Positions 26,013-34,662 of a stretch of DNA of 64,000 bases are shown here, piece after piece. How positions within the stretch are numbered: the stretch's first letter is position 1; each line of letters opens with the position of its first letter. Made by a program: the position numbers and the translations under genes. A model generated the notes under the pieces. That model was not told where the DNA came from. It saw nothing but the letters and a program-made list of their open reading frames with translations, and did no database searches. Source of the stretch: Caulobacteraceae bacterium (GTDB taxonomy: Bacteria > Pseudomonadota > Alphaproteobacteria > Caulobacterales > Caulobacteraceae); NCBI GenBank assembly GCA_027487945.1, contig JAIYCQ010000043.1, positions 88,200-152,199 of the forward strand, written 5' to 3'.

Positions 26013-27503
26013 CTAGAGCGGCAGGGAGACCCGCGCGGTCAGGCCCCCTCCGGCGCGATTGTGCAGGGTGACGTCGCCGCCATGTCCGCGGGCGATGGAG
26101 CGCACCACGGCCAGGCCGAGCCCTGCGCCGCCGGTTTCCCGGCTGCGGGACGGCTCGCCGCGGTAGAAGGGCTCGAACAGGCGCTCGATCTCTTCGGCCG
26201 CTACCCCGGGGCCGTCGTCCTCGATCTCGACGATCGCACAGCCGTCCTCGGCGAACACGCGGCCCCGGACGCGCTGGCCGTATTTCAGGGCGTTCTCCAC
26301 GAGATTGCCGACCAGCCGGCGCAGGGCCACCGGGTCGCCCTCGACGACGAGGCGGTCTGAGGGCAGGGCGGTGGCGTCCGATCCGGTCTCGCCCGCCTCA
26401 TCCAGGATGCTCTCGACCAGGGACGACAGCTCCAGCTTTTCGCGTGGCCCCGCCCGGGTGGTGTCGCGCACGAAGGCCAGGGTGGCGGAGATCATCGCGT
26501 CCATCTGGTCGATCTCTGCGACCAGCTTGCCGCGAATGTCGTCCGGGGCCGCCTCGATGCGGAACCGCAGGCGGGTCAGCGGGGTGCGCAGGTCGTGAGC
26601 GATGGCCCCGACCATGGCGGTGCGGTCCTCCACATAGCGGCGCAACCGCTCCTGCATGCGGTTGAAGGCCTCGGTCGCGGCGGCGACCTCGCGCGACCCG
26701 CTGATCTCCAGCGGCGGCGCCCTGGGATCGCGCCCGAGACGTTCGGCGGCGTCGGCGAACAGCGCGATGGGCGACGCGAGCCGTCGGGCGAACAGCCAGG
26801 CGACTGGCGCCACGATCAGCGTCGACAGGGCGATGGTCAGAAGGATGTGGACCTGCCAGGCCGCGGGCCGGAGCGCCGGCTTCGGCTGCACCACGCGCCA
26901 GCCGCCGTCCGGCTGGCGGACGCCGACCTTAAACGGCGCGAAGATCACCCGCTCGTTCCAGACCCGCATCTCCGGCGGCCGGCCGTCGCCGGACGGGCGC
27001 TTGATCGCCCCCTCGCCACGGCCCGGCTCCCCGCCCGGCGGCGGCGGGGGGGCGAAACCGTCGGGCCCGGGACCCTGCCGCCCGCCGCGGCCTGGTCCGT
27101 CCGGGGCGGGCCCGGGAACGGCGCGGAACTCGCCGGTCAGCGTCTGCAGCATCATGCGACGTGACCCCGCCTGGCTCTCTATGACAATGTCGGAGACCGG
27201 GACGCCCAGCGACCGCGCCAGCTGCTGGCGGAAGTCATCCCGCCACCGTCCGCGCCGGGGCTGGACCTCCTCCGGCGGACTGCGCCGGACCACAGAGACA
27301 AGGGCGCGGGCGTTCTCCACCTCGACCGGTTCCGTCGAGCGCAGGGCGCGCACGACATCGGACAGCCGGTAAACCTCCGGCGGCGGCGGTGGCACCGTGG
27401 CGATGAGCAGCGCCAGCACAACGTGGACCAGCACCGTGCTCGCAAGGACCAGGCCGAGCACCTGGCCAAACAACGGCGAGCCCCGGCCGAAGGTCTTCAT
27501 CAC
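26013..27503 (-). CDS. Sensor histidine kinase
   Basis: A 496-residue membrane kinase: membrane helix about 12-36, periplasmic sensor about 37-215 with a Gly/Pro-rich stretch (PGPDGFAPPPPPGGEPGRG), second helix about 216-238, HAMP, HisKA with phosphoacceptor His303 in AIAHDLRTPLTRLR, and HATPase boxes NLVENALKYG, DDGPGV and GGAGLGLAVV. The EnvZ-like group (HDLRTPLTR) fits. The gene overlaps its response regulator by ATGA and precedes the EF-hand and MacAB-type genes. The signal is unknown. Confidence 0.95.
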   Translation of the reverse strand: MMKTFGRGSPLFGQVLGLVLASTVLVHVVLALLIATVPPPPPEVYRLSDVVRALRSTEPVEVENARALVSVVRRSPPEEVQPRRGRWRDDFRQQLARSLGVPVSDIVIESQAGSRRMMLQTLTGEFRAVPGPAPDGPGRGGRQGPGPDGFAPPPPPGGEPGRGEGAIKRPSGDGRPPEMRVWNERVIFAPFKVGVRQPDGGWRVVQPKPALRPAAWQVHILLTIALSTLIVAPVAWLFARRLASPIALFADAAERLGRDPRAPPLEISGSREVAAATEAFNRMQERLRRYVEDRTAMVGAIAHDLRTPLTRLRFRIEAAPDDIRGKLVAEIDQMDAMISATLAFVRDTTRAGPREKLELSSLVESILDEAGETGSDATALPSDRLVVEGDPVALRRLVGNLVENALKYGQRVRGRVFAEDGCAIVEIEDDGPGVAAEEIERLFEPFYRGEPSRSRETGGAGLGLAVVRSIARGHGGDVTLHNRAGGGLTARVSLPL

Positions 27504-28252
27504 TGCCGAACAACCCTGGGGGCGAACATGTAGCCCTCGCTGCGGATCGTCCGGATGATCTCGGTCCCGGCCCCGTCGTCCAGCTTCTTGCGCAGGCGGC
27601 TGATCTGCACGTCGATGGCCCGGTCATAGGCCTCGGTATCGGGGCCGCGCGCCATGTCGAGCAGCTGGTCGCGGGTCAGCACGCGCTGCGGGCGCTCGAC
27701 GAAGGCCCGGAGCAGCGAGAACTCGCCGCTGGACAGGTTGACGATAACGCCCTGCGGCGAGCGGAGTTCGCGGCGGACAAGGTCGAGGCGCCAGCCGGCG
27801 AACTCGCAGGCCGCCGCGATGTGATCCTCCGGCGCGCGCGGCTCCTGGCGACGGCGCAGGACGGCGCGGACGCGGGCCAGCAGTTCGCGTGGATTGCAGG
27901 GCTTGGGCAGGTAGTCGTCGGCGCCGAGCTCCAGCCCGACGATGCGATCGGTCTCCTCGCCCATGGCCGACAGCATGACGATCCCCGGCGCCCCCGGGGC
28001 CCCGGACAGCCGACGGCAGATCGACAGCCCGTCCTCGCCCGGCATCATCACATCCAGCACGATCAGGTCGATGACCATGCGCTGGAGCACCTGCTCCATG
28101 GCGCGACCGTCGGACGCCGTCTCGACCCGATAGCCGTGGCGGGCCAGGAAATCCGAAATGACGTCGCGAATTCCCGGATCGTCATCGACGATCAGGATGC
28201 GGGCGCCGGCCTCCTCGGCCACGATCGCGGGTCTGTCCATCACGAGCTCCAT
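27500..28252 (-). CDS. OmpR-family response regulator
   Basis: A 250-residue regulator. The receiver domain has acidic residues in LIVDDDPG, phosphoacceptor Asp67 in LIVLDVMMPGEDG and Lys in DDYLPKPCNPREL. The C-terminal winged helix includes LSSGEFSLLRAFVERPQRVLTRDQLLDMARG and AIDVQISRLRKKL. It overlaps the partner kinase gene by 4 bases. The start may be ATG 28252 or the ATG four codons later (28240). The likely targets are the adjacent EF-hand and MacAB-type genes, by position only. Confidence 0.95.
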   Translation of the reverse strand: MELVMDRPAIVAEEAGARILIVDDDPGIRDVISDFLARHGYRVETASDGRAMEQVLQRMVIDLIVLDVMMPGEDGLSICRRLSGAPGAPGIVMLSAMGEETDRIVGLELGADDYLPKPCNPRELLARVRAVLRRRQEPRAPEDHIAAACEFAGWRLDLVRRELRSPQGVIVNLSSGEFSLLRAFVERPQRVLTRDQLLDMARGPDTEAYDRAIDVQISRLRKKLDDGAGTEIIRTIRSEGYMFAPRVVRQ

Positions 28253-28331
28253 TCCCGCCTTGTGCCGCCCGCAGATGGCAGGCGGATTTCACGGCTGAAA
28301 CACAGACGGCCTCGTGCGGACGCCGGCCGCC

Positions 28332-29069
28332 TCAGATGTAGCGCATGGGCACTGAGTCGCCGGACAGGTCCGGGCCGCCGTCGGCCCCGGCGCCCAGCAC
28401 TACGTCGGCCACGAACGGGTTGCTGCGCCGCTCCGCGCCGAAGGTGCTCATTGGCCCGTGGCCCGGCACGAAGGCGACGTCATCGCCCAGCGGCCAAAGC
28501 TTCAGTGTGATCGAGTCGAGGAGCTGCTGGTGATTGCCGCGCGGAAAGTCGGTCCGGCCGATCGAGCCCTTGAACAGCACGTCGCCGACCTGGGCGAACC
28601 GGCTCTCGCGGTGGAAGAAGATCACATGGCCCGGCGTATGACCCGGGCAGTGGATGACCTCGAACTGCGTTTCCCCAAGGGTCACGACGTCGCCGTCGCC
28701 GAGCCAGCGGTCGGGCGTGAAACCCTGCGCGTCCGGAATGCCGTAACGCGCGCCGCTCTCGGGAATCTGGTCGATCCAGAACTGGTCGTCAGGGTGGGGG
28801 CCCTCGATCGGCGCGCCGGTCAGCGCCTTCATCGCCGCCGTACCCCCGGCGTGGTCCAGATGGCCGTGGGTGATCCAGATCTTCTCGAGCGTCAGGCCGT
28901 ACTGTTTCAGCGCCTGCATCAGCATCGGGACCTCGCCGCCTGGATCGATGATCGCGGCCTTCATGGTCTTCGTGCACCAGACAATGGTGCAGTTCTGCTG
29001 CAGCGGCGTCACCGGCGCCAGGATGGCGCGGATGGGCGGTTCGGGCTTGTCGGTCGCGGTCGTGCTCAT
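28332..29069 (-). CDS. Metallo-beta-lactamase-fold hydrolase (glyoxalase II-like)
   Basis: A 245-residue MBL-fold enzyme. The metal-binding motif is WITHGHLDHAGG (HxHxDH), further ligands come from HCPGHTPGHVIF and QVGDVLFKGSIGRTDFPRG, and the last His from FVPGHGPMSTFG. The pattern matches the YcbL/glyoxalase II-like subgroup, which hydrolyses thioesters such as S-lactoylglutathione, but the exact substrate is open. A C-terminal tail of about 15 residues is extra. Confidence 0.92.
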   Translation of the reverse strand: MSTTATDKPEPPIRAILAPVTPLQQNCTIVWCTKTMKAAIIDPGGEVPMLMQALKQYGLTLEKIWITHGHLDHAGGTAAMKALTGAPIEGPHPDDQFWIDQIPESGARYGIPDAQGFTPDRWLGDGDVVTLGETQFEVIHCPGHTPGHVIFFHRESRFAQVGDVLFKGSIGRTDFPRGNHQQLLDSITLKLWPLGDDVAFVPGHGPMSTFGAERRSNPFVADVVLGAGADGGPDLSGDSVPMRYI

Positions 29070-29116
29070 GGGCCTATGATCGGTGTTCGGGCGTCAGGAA
29101 TAAAGGGGCGCCGCCA

Positions 29117-29146
29117 AAGAAGAAGGCCCGGGATCGCTCCCGGGCC
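29117..29146 (-). terminator. Terminator of the amino acid permease gene
   Basis: A perfect 9-bp stem GGCCCGGGA/TCCCGGGCC (29125-29133 and 29138-29146) with loop TCGC. Read on the minus strand it is followed by TTCTTCTTT, a good rho-independent tail, about 30 bases after the permease stop codon. Confidence 0.85.
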
Positions 29147-29176
29147 TCTCCGAAGATCGTCAAGGACCGGTTCAGG

Positions 29177-30826
29177 TCAGTCCTTGATGTCGTCGACGCC
29201 GCGACCCATCGCCTCGGCCGGGCTCGGCAGGCCCGTGTCCTCGGTGATGTCGATGCCCTTGGCGAGCTTGGAGTGCCAGTAGCCGTAGGCGATGTAGATC
29301 ACCGCGCCGATCGCCGCGTAGCTGGCCAGCAGGATCAGCGGCAGCGGATTGTCGTCCAGCGCGTGCTGGATCATCGGCTTGAAGTTCTGCCAGGCGAGGA
29401 ACATGCAGGCCAGGATGCCGGCCACCGCGGTGGCGATGCCGCCGGGGACGCGGAACGGACGCGGCAGCTCCGGATGCTTGATCCGCAGATAGATCACCGA
29501 AAGACAGACGATCGAGAAGGCCACGGCCGTGCCCAGCGACACCAGGTCGCCCAGCAGGCTGATCGGCAGGAAGGAGGCCGCCACCGCGATCAGGACGCCC
29601 AGCAGGATGGTGCCCATCCAGGGGGTCATGAAGCGCGGGTGGATCGCGGCGAACACCTTCGGCAGCAGGCCGTCGCGGGCCATGGTGTAGAAGATCCGCG
29701 TCTGGCCGTAGACCAGAACCAGCATGACCGAGCTCAGGCCGGTGATCGCCCCGATCTTGATCATCAGGCTGATGGCGTTGAACGGCTGGCCTTCGGCGTT
29801 GTTGAAGGGCAGGTTCGCCCACTCCAGACCCATGCGGTCGATGGCGACGGCGATCGGCGCCGGGCTGGCCAGCTCCTTGTAGGGAACCACGCCCGTCATC
29901 ACGGCCGCGACAGCCATGTAGATGATGGTGCAGATGACCAGAGCCCCGAGAATGCCGACCGGCACGTCCTTGGCCGGGTTCTTGGCCTCGGCCGCCGCCG
30001 TGGAGACGGCCTCGAAGCCGACGTAGGCGAAGAAGATGATCGCCGCGCCGCGGAAGATGCCGCCGACGCCGAACTCGCCCGGCTGACCGGTGGCTTCCGG
30101 GATGAACGGATGCCAGTTGGCCGGGTTGATGTAGGCCACGCCGACGGCGATGAAGGTCAGCAGCACGATCACCTTGATGACCACGATGACGTTGTTGACG
30201 TTGGCCGACTCGCTGACGCCGATGACCAGCAGCATGGTGACCATGCCGATGCCGATGGCGGCGATGATGTTGAGGCCGCCGGTGAGCTGGAAGGCGACGG
30301 CGCCGGCGTCCGTGGGCACCGCCTGGATCAGCGGCGTTCCCCACTGGGCCACCTCGGCGCCGGCGACCGATATCATCGGCAGCGCGACCCCGAAGTCCTT
30401 GAGAATGCTGACGACATAGCCGGACCAGCCGACCGCGACGGTCGAGGCCGCGATGCCGTATTCCAGCACCAGCAGCCAGCCCATGACCCAGGCGAAGACC
30501 TCGCCGAGCGTGCCGTAGGCGTAGGTGTAGGCCGAGCCGGACACCGGCATGGTGGAGGCCAGTTCCGCATAGCAGAGGCCGGCGAGGGCGCAGGCGATGC
30601 CAGCGACCACGAAGGACAGCATGATGGCCGGGCCGGCGTTGGCCGAAGCCACCTGGCCGGTCAGCACGAAGATCCCGGCCCCGATGATGGCGCCGACGCC
30701 CAGGCTGATCAGGTTGATCGGCCCCAGCGAACGCTTCAGCTCGCTCTTGGCCGCCTCCTTCTGGATGCTGGCGATGGATTTCTTCAGAAACAGTCGATTT
30801 CCGCGTGGCGCGGCGTCTGCGGACAT
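29177..30826 (-). CDS. APC-family amino acid permease
   Basis: A 549-residue transporter with twelve or more hydrophobic segments. The first transmembrane helix carries the APC signature GVGAIIGAGIFVLTGQVA; IFFAYVGFEAVSTAAAEAKNPAKDVP is the conserved TM6 region. It resembles the cationic amino acid transporter branch (YfnA/CAT-like). The start ATG 30826 follows GGGGGAGCGAG; the upstream in-frame extension is not needed. It is divergent from hrpB (128-base gap) and ends in its own terminator, so it is probably monocistronic. The exact amino acid is not determinable. Confidence 0.94.
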   Translation of the reverse strand: MSADAAPRGNRLFLKKSIASIQKEAAKSELKRSLGPINLISLGVGAIIGAGIFVLTGQVASANAGPAIMLSFVVAGIACALAGLCYAELASTMPVSGSAYTYAYGTLGEVFAWVMGWLLVLEYGIAASTVAVGWSGYVVSILKDFGVALPMISVAGAEVAQWGTPLIQAVPTDAGAVAFQLTGGLNIIAAIGIGMVTMLLVIGVSESANVNNVIVVIKVIVLLTFIAVGVAYINPANWHPFIPEATGQPGEFGVGGIFRGAAIIFFAYVGFEAVSTAAAEAKNPAKDVPVGILGALVICTIIYMAVAAVMTGVVPYKELASPAPIAVAIDRMGLEWANLPFNNAEGQPFNAISLMIKIGAITGLSSVMLVLVYGQTRIFYTMARDGLLPKVFAAIHPRFMTPWMGTILLGVLIAVAASFLPISLLGDLVSLGTAVAFSIVCLSVIYLRIKHPELPRPFRVPGGIATAVAGILACMFLAWQNFKPMIQHALDDNPLPLILLASYAAIGAVIYIAYGYWHSKLAKGIDITEDTGLPSPAEAMGRGVDDIKD

Positions 30827-30954
30827 TGCGTCTCGCTCCCCCAAAGGCCGACGACCCCCGTCGGCGGAATTGAGCCGGACGTTAGGCAGCAAACAGGGTT
30901 CGCGCAACGCCTTCCGGTGACGGACGGCTTTCGACGCACTAGGACTGCGCCTGC

Positions 30955-33393
30955 ATGCTGCCTATCGAGGAAATCCTGCCCCGGTTGAGGGCGACTTTGG
31001 CCGACGGCGTAAGCGCCGTCCTCGTCGCGCCCCCCGGGGCGGGCAAGACCACCCGTGTTCCGCTGGCGCTCGTGGACGAAGTCTGGGTGCAGGGTGGCAA
31101 GCTGATCGTGCTGGAACCCCGGCGCCTCGCCGCCCGGGCGGCGGCGGCGCGTATGGCGTCCATGCTGGGCGAAAGTGTCGGCGAAACCGTCGGTTATCGC
31201 GTCCGGCTCCAGTCGAAGGTGTCTGCGCGGACCCGGATCGAGGTGGTCACCGAGGGCGTCTTCACCCGAATGATCCAGGATGATCCGGCCCTCGACGGGG
31301 TGGCAGCGGTCCTGTTTGATGAGTTCCACGAGCGCAGCCTGGACGCAGACATGGGCCTGGCCTTCGCCCGCGACAGCCAGGGCCTGCTTCGCGAGGATCT
31401 GCGCATCCTGGTGATGTCTGCCACGCTGGACGGCGCGGCGGTGGCCCGGTTGCTGGACGACGCCCCGGTGATTGAGAGCCAGGGGCGGGCGTATCCGGTC
31501 GACACCCGCTATCTGGGGCGCGATCCCGCCAAGCGCCTTGAGGAACAGGTCGCTCGCGCGGTCGACAAGGCGCTGGCCGAGGAGGCGGGCAGCCTGCTGG
31601 TCTTCCTCCCGGGACAGGGCGAGATCCTGCGGACCCGCGACCTGATCGCCGAGCGGATGCGACGTCCGGACGTCGACCTGGCGCCGCTCTACGGCGCCAT
31701 GGAGGGTCACGACCAGGACCTGGCCATCAGTCCGTCGCCGCCCGGCCGCCGCAAGGTGGTGCTCGCCACCTCGATCGCCGAGACCAGCCTGACCATCGAG
31801 GGGGTGCGGGTGGTCATCGACGCCGGCTTCTCCCGTGTGCCGCGCTTCGATCCGGCCAGCGGCCTCACCCGGCTGGAGACGGTTCGGGTCTCCCGCGCCG
31901 CCGCCGACCAGCGTCGGGGCCGCGCCGGCCGCACCGAGCCGGGCGTCTGCTACCGGCTGTGGGAGGAGGCCGAGACCCGGGCGCTGACGCCGTTCAGCCG
32001 GCCGGAGATTCTGGAGACCGATCTGTCGGGCCTGGCGCTCGACCTGGCCCGCTGGGGCGCGCGCGACGCGTCCGGCCTGGCCTTCCTCGACCCGCCGCCC
32101 GCCGCCGCCTTCGCCGAGGCGCGGGCCTTGCTGGTCCGGCTGCAGGCGCTGGACGGGCAGGGCGCCTTGACTCCGCACGGCAAGGCGCTGGCCGGCCTGC
32201 CGCTGCCGCCCCGGCTGGCGCATATGGTGGTGCGCGGCGCGGCCGGCGGGCAGGCGCTGCTGGCCGCCAAGATCGGCGCCCTGCTGACCGAGCGCGGCCT
32301 GGGCGGCCGGGCCACGCATCTGGGTCACCGGCTCGAGGCCTTCGACCGGGACCGCTCGCCCCGGGCCAATGACGCCCGCAAGCTGGTCGACCGCTGGGCC
32401 CGCGCCGCCGGCTCGCCGCCGAAGCAGCCGCCGCTCGACGAAGCGCTGCTGTTGGCCGAGGCCTTTCCCGAGCGGGTGGCGAAGGCCAGAGGCTCGTCGG
32501 GCGAGTTCCAGCTGGCGACCGGTCGCGGCGCCCATGTCGAGGCGACCGATGTGCTGGCCCGCGAAAAGTGGATCGCGATCGGCGAGATGGGCGGCGGCGC
32601 GGCCCGCGACCGCATCCTGCTGGCCGCCCCGCTGGACGAGACGGCGCTACGCCAAGCCTTCGCCGACCGGCTGGTGCGCGAGGAGCGGCTGGAGATCGAG
32701 GCCGACGGCAAGGTGCGCGGCCGTCGCCTGCTCAAGCTCGACCGCCTGACCGTCGAGGACAGGCTGATCGAAAGACCCGACCCGGAGATGATCGCCCGCG
32801 CCCTGGCCGACAAGGTGCGGCGGGAGGGGCTGGCGGCGCTCAAGCCCGGTGAACGCACACAGTCGTTGATGGCCCGCGCCGGCTTTCTGCACGCCGGGCG
32901 GCCGCAGCTGTGGCCGGACCTGTCGGAGCCGGCGCTGCTGGCCCGGCTGGACGACTGGCTGACCCCGCTGCTGGTCGGCAAGCGCACGCTGGCCGACCTC
33001 TCCGACGGCGCGGTGGCCGACGCCATCCGCACCCTGCTGCCCTGGGACCTGCAGCAGGAGCTCGAGGCCGAGGCCCCCGCCCGCTGGCAGGCGCCGACCG
33101 GCTCGAAGTTCCACATCGACTACGGGGCCGAGGGCGGCCCCCGGGTCGAGGCGCGGGTGATGGAGCTCTACGGCCTGTCGGAACACCCGACGGCGGCCGG
33201 CGTCCCGCTGACGCTGGCGCTGCTGTCGCCGGGCCACAAGCCGATCCAGATCACAAAGGACCTGCCCGGCTTCTGGCGCGGCACCTGGAAGGAGGTCCGC
33301 ACCGAGATGAAGGGCCGCTACCCCCGCCACGTCTGGCCCGAGGAGCCCTGGCTGGCCCAGGCGACGACAAGGGCCAAGCCGCGCGGAACGTGA
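30955..33393 (+). CDS. hrpB: ATP-dependent helicase HrpB
   Basis: An 812-residue DExH-box helicase. Motif I is PPGAGKTT (Lys31), motif II DEFH (122-125), motif III SATLDGAA, and motif VI QRRGRAGRTEPGVCYRLW. The C-terminal HrpB-specific region (ALLPWDLQQELEAEAPARWQAPTG, HIDYGAEGGPRVEARVMELYGL, KDLPGFWRGTWKEVRTEMKGRYPRH) is diagnostic. Length is normal. The cellular role of HrpB is poorly known in most bacteria; RNA processing is usually assumed. The start ATG 30955 lacks a strong ribosome site. Confidence 0.96.
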   Translation: MLPIEEILPRLRATLADGVSAVLVAPPGAGKTTRVPLALVDEVWVQGGKLIVLEPRRLAARAAAARMASMLGESVGETVGYRVRLQSKVSARTRIEVVTEGVFTRMIQDDPALDGVAAVLFDEFHERSLDADMGLAFARDSQGLLREDLRILVMSATLDGAAVARLLDDAPVIESQGRAYPVDTRYLGRDPAKRLEEQVARAVDKALAEEAGSLLVFLPGQGEILRTRDLIAERMRRPDVDLAPLYGAMEGHDQDLAISPSPPGRRKVVLATSIAETSLTIEGVRVVIDAGFSRVPRFDPASGLTRLETVRVSRAAADQRRGRAGRTEPGVCYRLWEEAETRALTPFSRPEILETDLSGLALDLARWGARDASGLAFLDPPPAAAFAEARALLVRLQALDGQGALTPHGKALAGLPLPPRLAHMVVRGAAGGQALLAAKIGALLTERGLGGRATHLGHRLEAFDRDRSPRANDARKLVDRWARAAGSPPKQPPLDEALLLAEAFPERVAKARGSSGEFQLATGRGAHVEATDVLAREKWIAIGEMGGGAARDRILLAAPLDETALRQAFADRLVREERLEIEADGKVRGRRLLKLDRLTVEDRLIERPDPEMIARALADKVRREGLAALKPGERTQSLMARAGFLHAGRPQLWPDLSEPALLARLDDWLTPLLVGKRTLADLSDGAVADAIRTLLPWDLQQELEAEAPARWQAPTGSKFHIDYGAEGGPRVEARVMELYGLSEHPTAAGVPLTLALLSPGHKPIQITKDLPGFWRGTWKEVRTEMKGRYPRHVWPEEPWLAQATTRAKPRGT

Positions 33394-33464
33394 GGCGCGG
33401 AGATGTTGCTACGCCCGCCGGCGACGCGGCGCGGATACAGCGGCAGACCCCCTGTTCCGCCCTC

Positions 33465-34418
33465 CTAGTCGTACCCGAGGCGCGCCCAGGTCTGGGAGAA
33501 TGGCTCGAAGGGCGTCGGCGGAATAAACGCGGCGGCGGCTATGTTCCCTGAGAGACAGACCTCCTCCAGCGCCCATACCCAGTGGTCGCGCACAACGGCG
33601 AAGATTTCCGCGCCGCGGAGGAGTTCGATCCGCGCGGCGCCGGCCTCGGCCAGCCAGGCGCCCAGGAACGGGCGCGTCCGGTTTGGCTCCAGCCCGAACA
33701 TATAGGTCGCGGCGCGGACGGCCTCGTAGGCGCGGGGCATGAGGCCCGTCTGTTCCCAATCGATGATGGCGCTGACCTGCTGGTTCGCGAAGAAGAGGTT
33801 GCGGTGATGATAGTCGCCATGGATGACCTGCAGCGGGTCGAGCAGATCATCGGAGTGTCGGCAATCGGGCGCGGTCAGCCATGCGCGCTGGGCCTGCGCA
33901 CGGGCCAGGGCGATCTCGTCCGAAGCCGTGATTACAGGGCGGGCGAGGATCGCCTGCTCGACCTTCGTGAGGCGCTCGACCCACGCAGCACCATCCCAGG
34001 CCAGGCGGGGCGGCTGTCGCCCGGCAGTCGGAAGCTCGGCGAGCGCGCGGTGCAGGCGCCCCAGGACCGCCCCGGCTGAACGGATTTCGGACGGTGTCAG
34101 GGCATCAGCGTCTCGCTGAAGACCTGAGGCGAAGGGAAACAAGGCGAACCACGCGCCCTCGGCCTCCACGCCATGGTCGCCAGCCCGTGTCGGGTATGGC
34201 GGGAGGGCTGGAAGTCCGCGATCGGCAACGGCGCGGATCACTTGGGCTTCGCGCCGCAGCAGAGCCTCTGAGCCGGCGCGGTACCGTCGCAGAACGAAAC
34301 GACCATCGACGGTCGTGACGGCGTAGACGCGGTTGACCGCGCCACCCTGGATTTCCTCGACCGTGAGCCATGGGCCCAGGTCCCACACGTCCTGCAACTG
34401 GTGAGGCGGCTCGTCCAT
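33465..34418 (-). CDS. APH-family phosphotransferase (aminoglycoside/homoserine kinase-like)
   Basis: A 317-residue kinase-fold protein. The catalytic loop is VIHGDYHHRNLFF (Brenner motif HGDxxxxN) and the metal-binding Asp is in SAIIDWEQTG; the ATP lobe shows GAVNRVYAV and FVLRRYRAG. No signal or membrane segment. The family includes aminoglycoside phosphotransferases, homoserine kinase II and many small-molecule kinases; this chromosomal copy among housekeeping genes need not be a resistance gene. The start ATG 34418 is chosen because the longer frame runs into unrelated sequence. Confidence 0.88.
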   Translation of the reverse strand: MDEPPHQLQDVWDLGPWLTVEEIQGGAVNRVYAVTTVDGRFVLRRYRAGSEALLRREAQVIRAVADRGLPALPPYPTRAGDHGVEAEGAWFALFPFASGLQRDADALTPSEIRSAGAVLGRLHRALAELPTAGRQPPRLAWDGAAWVERLTKVEQAILARPVITASDEIALARAQAQRAWLTAPDCRHSDDLLDPLQVIHGDYHHRNLFFANQQVSAIIDWEQTGLMPRAYEAVRAATYMFGLEPNRTRPFLGAWLAEAGAARIELLRGAEIFAVVRDHWVWALEEVCLSGNIAAAAFIPPTPFEPFSQTWARLGYD

Positions 34419-34662
34419 GGCGGTGTTATTGCGTGAGTCTCGGTCAGGGCGGAGCGATGGTCCTTCGAGCGGAGATCGATGACCGCAGCCGGAATGTCCG
34501 CTTTCCACCCTCGGCCGCACCCCCATGCCCCCGTTTTCCCGGAGACCCGAAGGGCGGCGCGGAGCGGCAACGCCTGTCCCCGGAACGAGTGGCCTTGGCG
34601 CTGGCGTCCGCCCGCCGGATCGGCCAGCCTGTCGGCGATGACGCCGGGGAGGGCGCGCTCCA

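Noticed and set aside
33465..34418. Antibiotic resistance gene (aminoglycoside phosphotransferase)
   Set aside because: The fold is shared by many metabolic kinases, the gene sits among housekeeping genes with native composition and there is no mobile element nearby.
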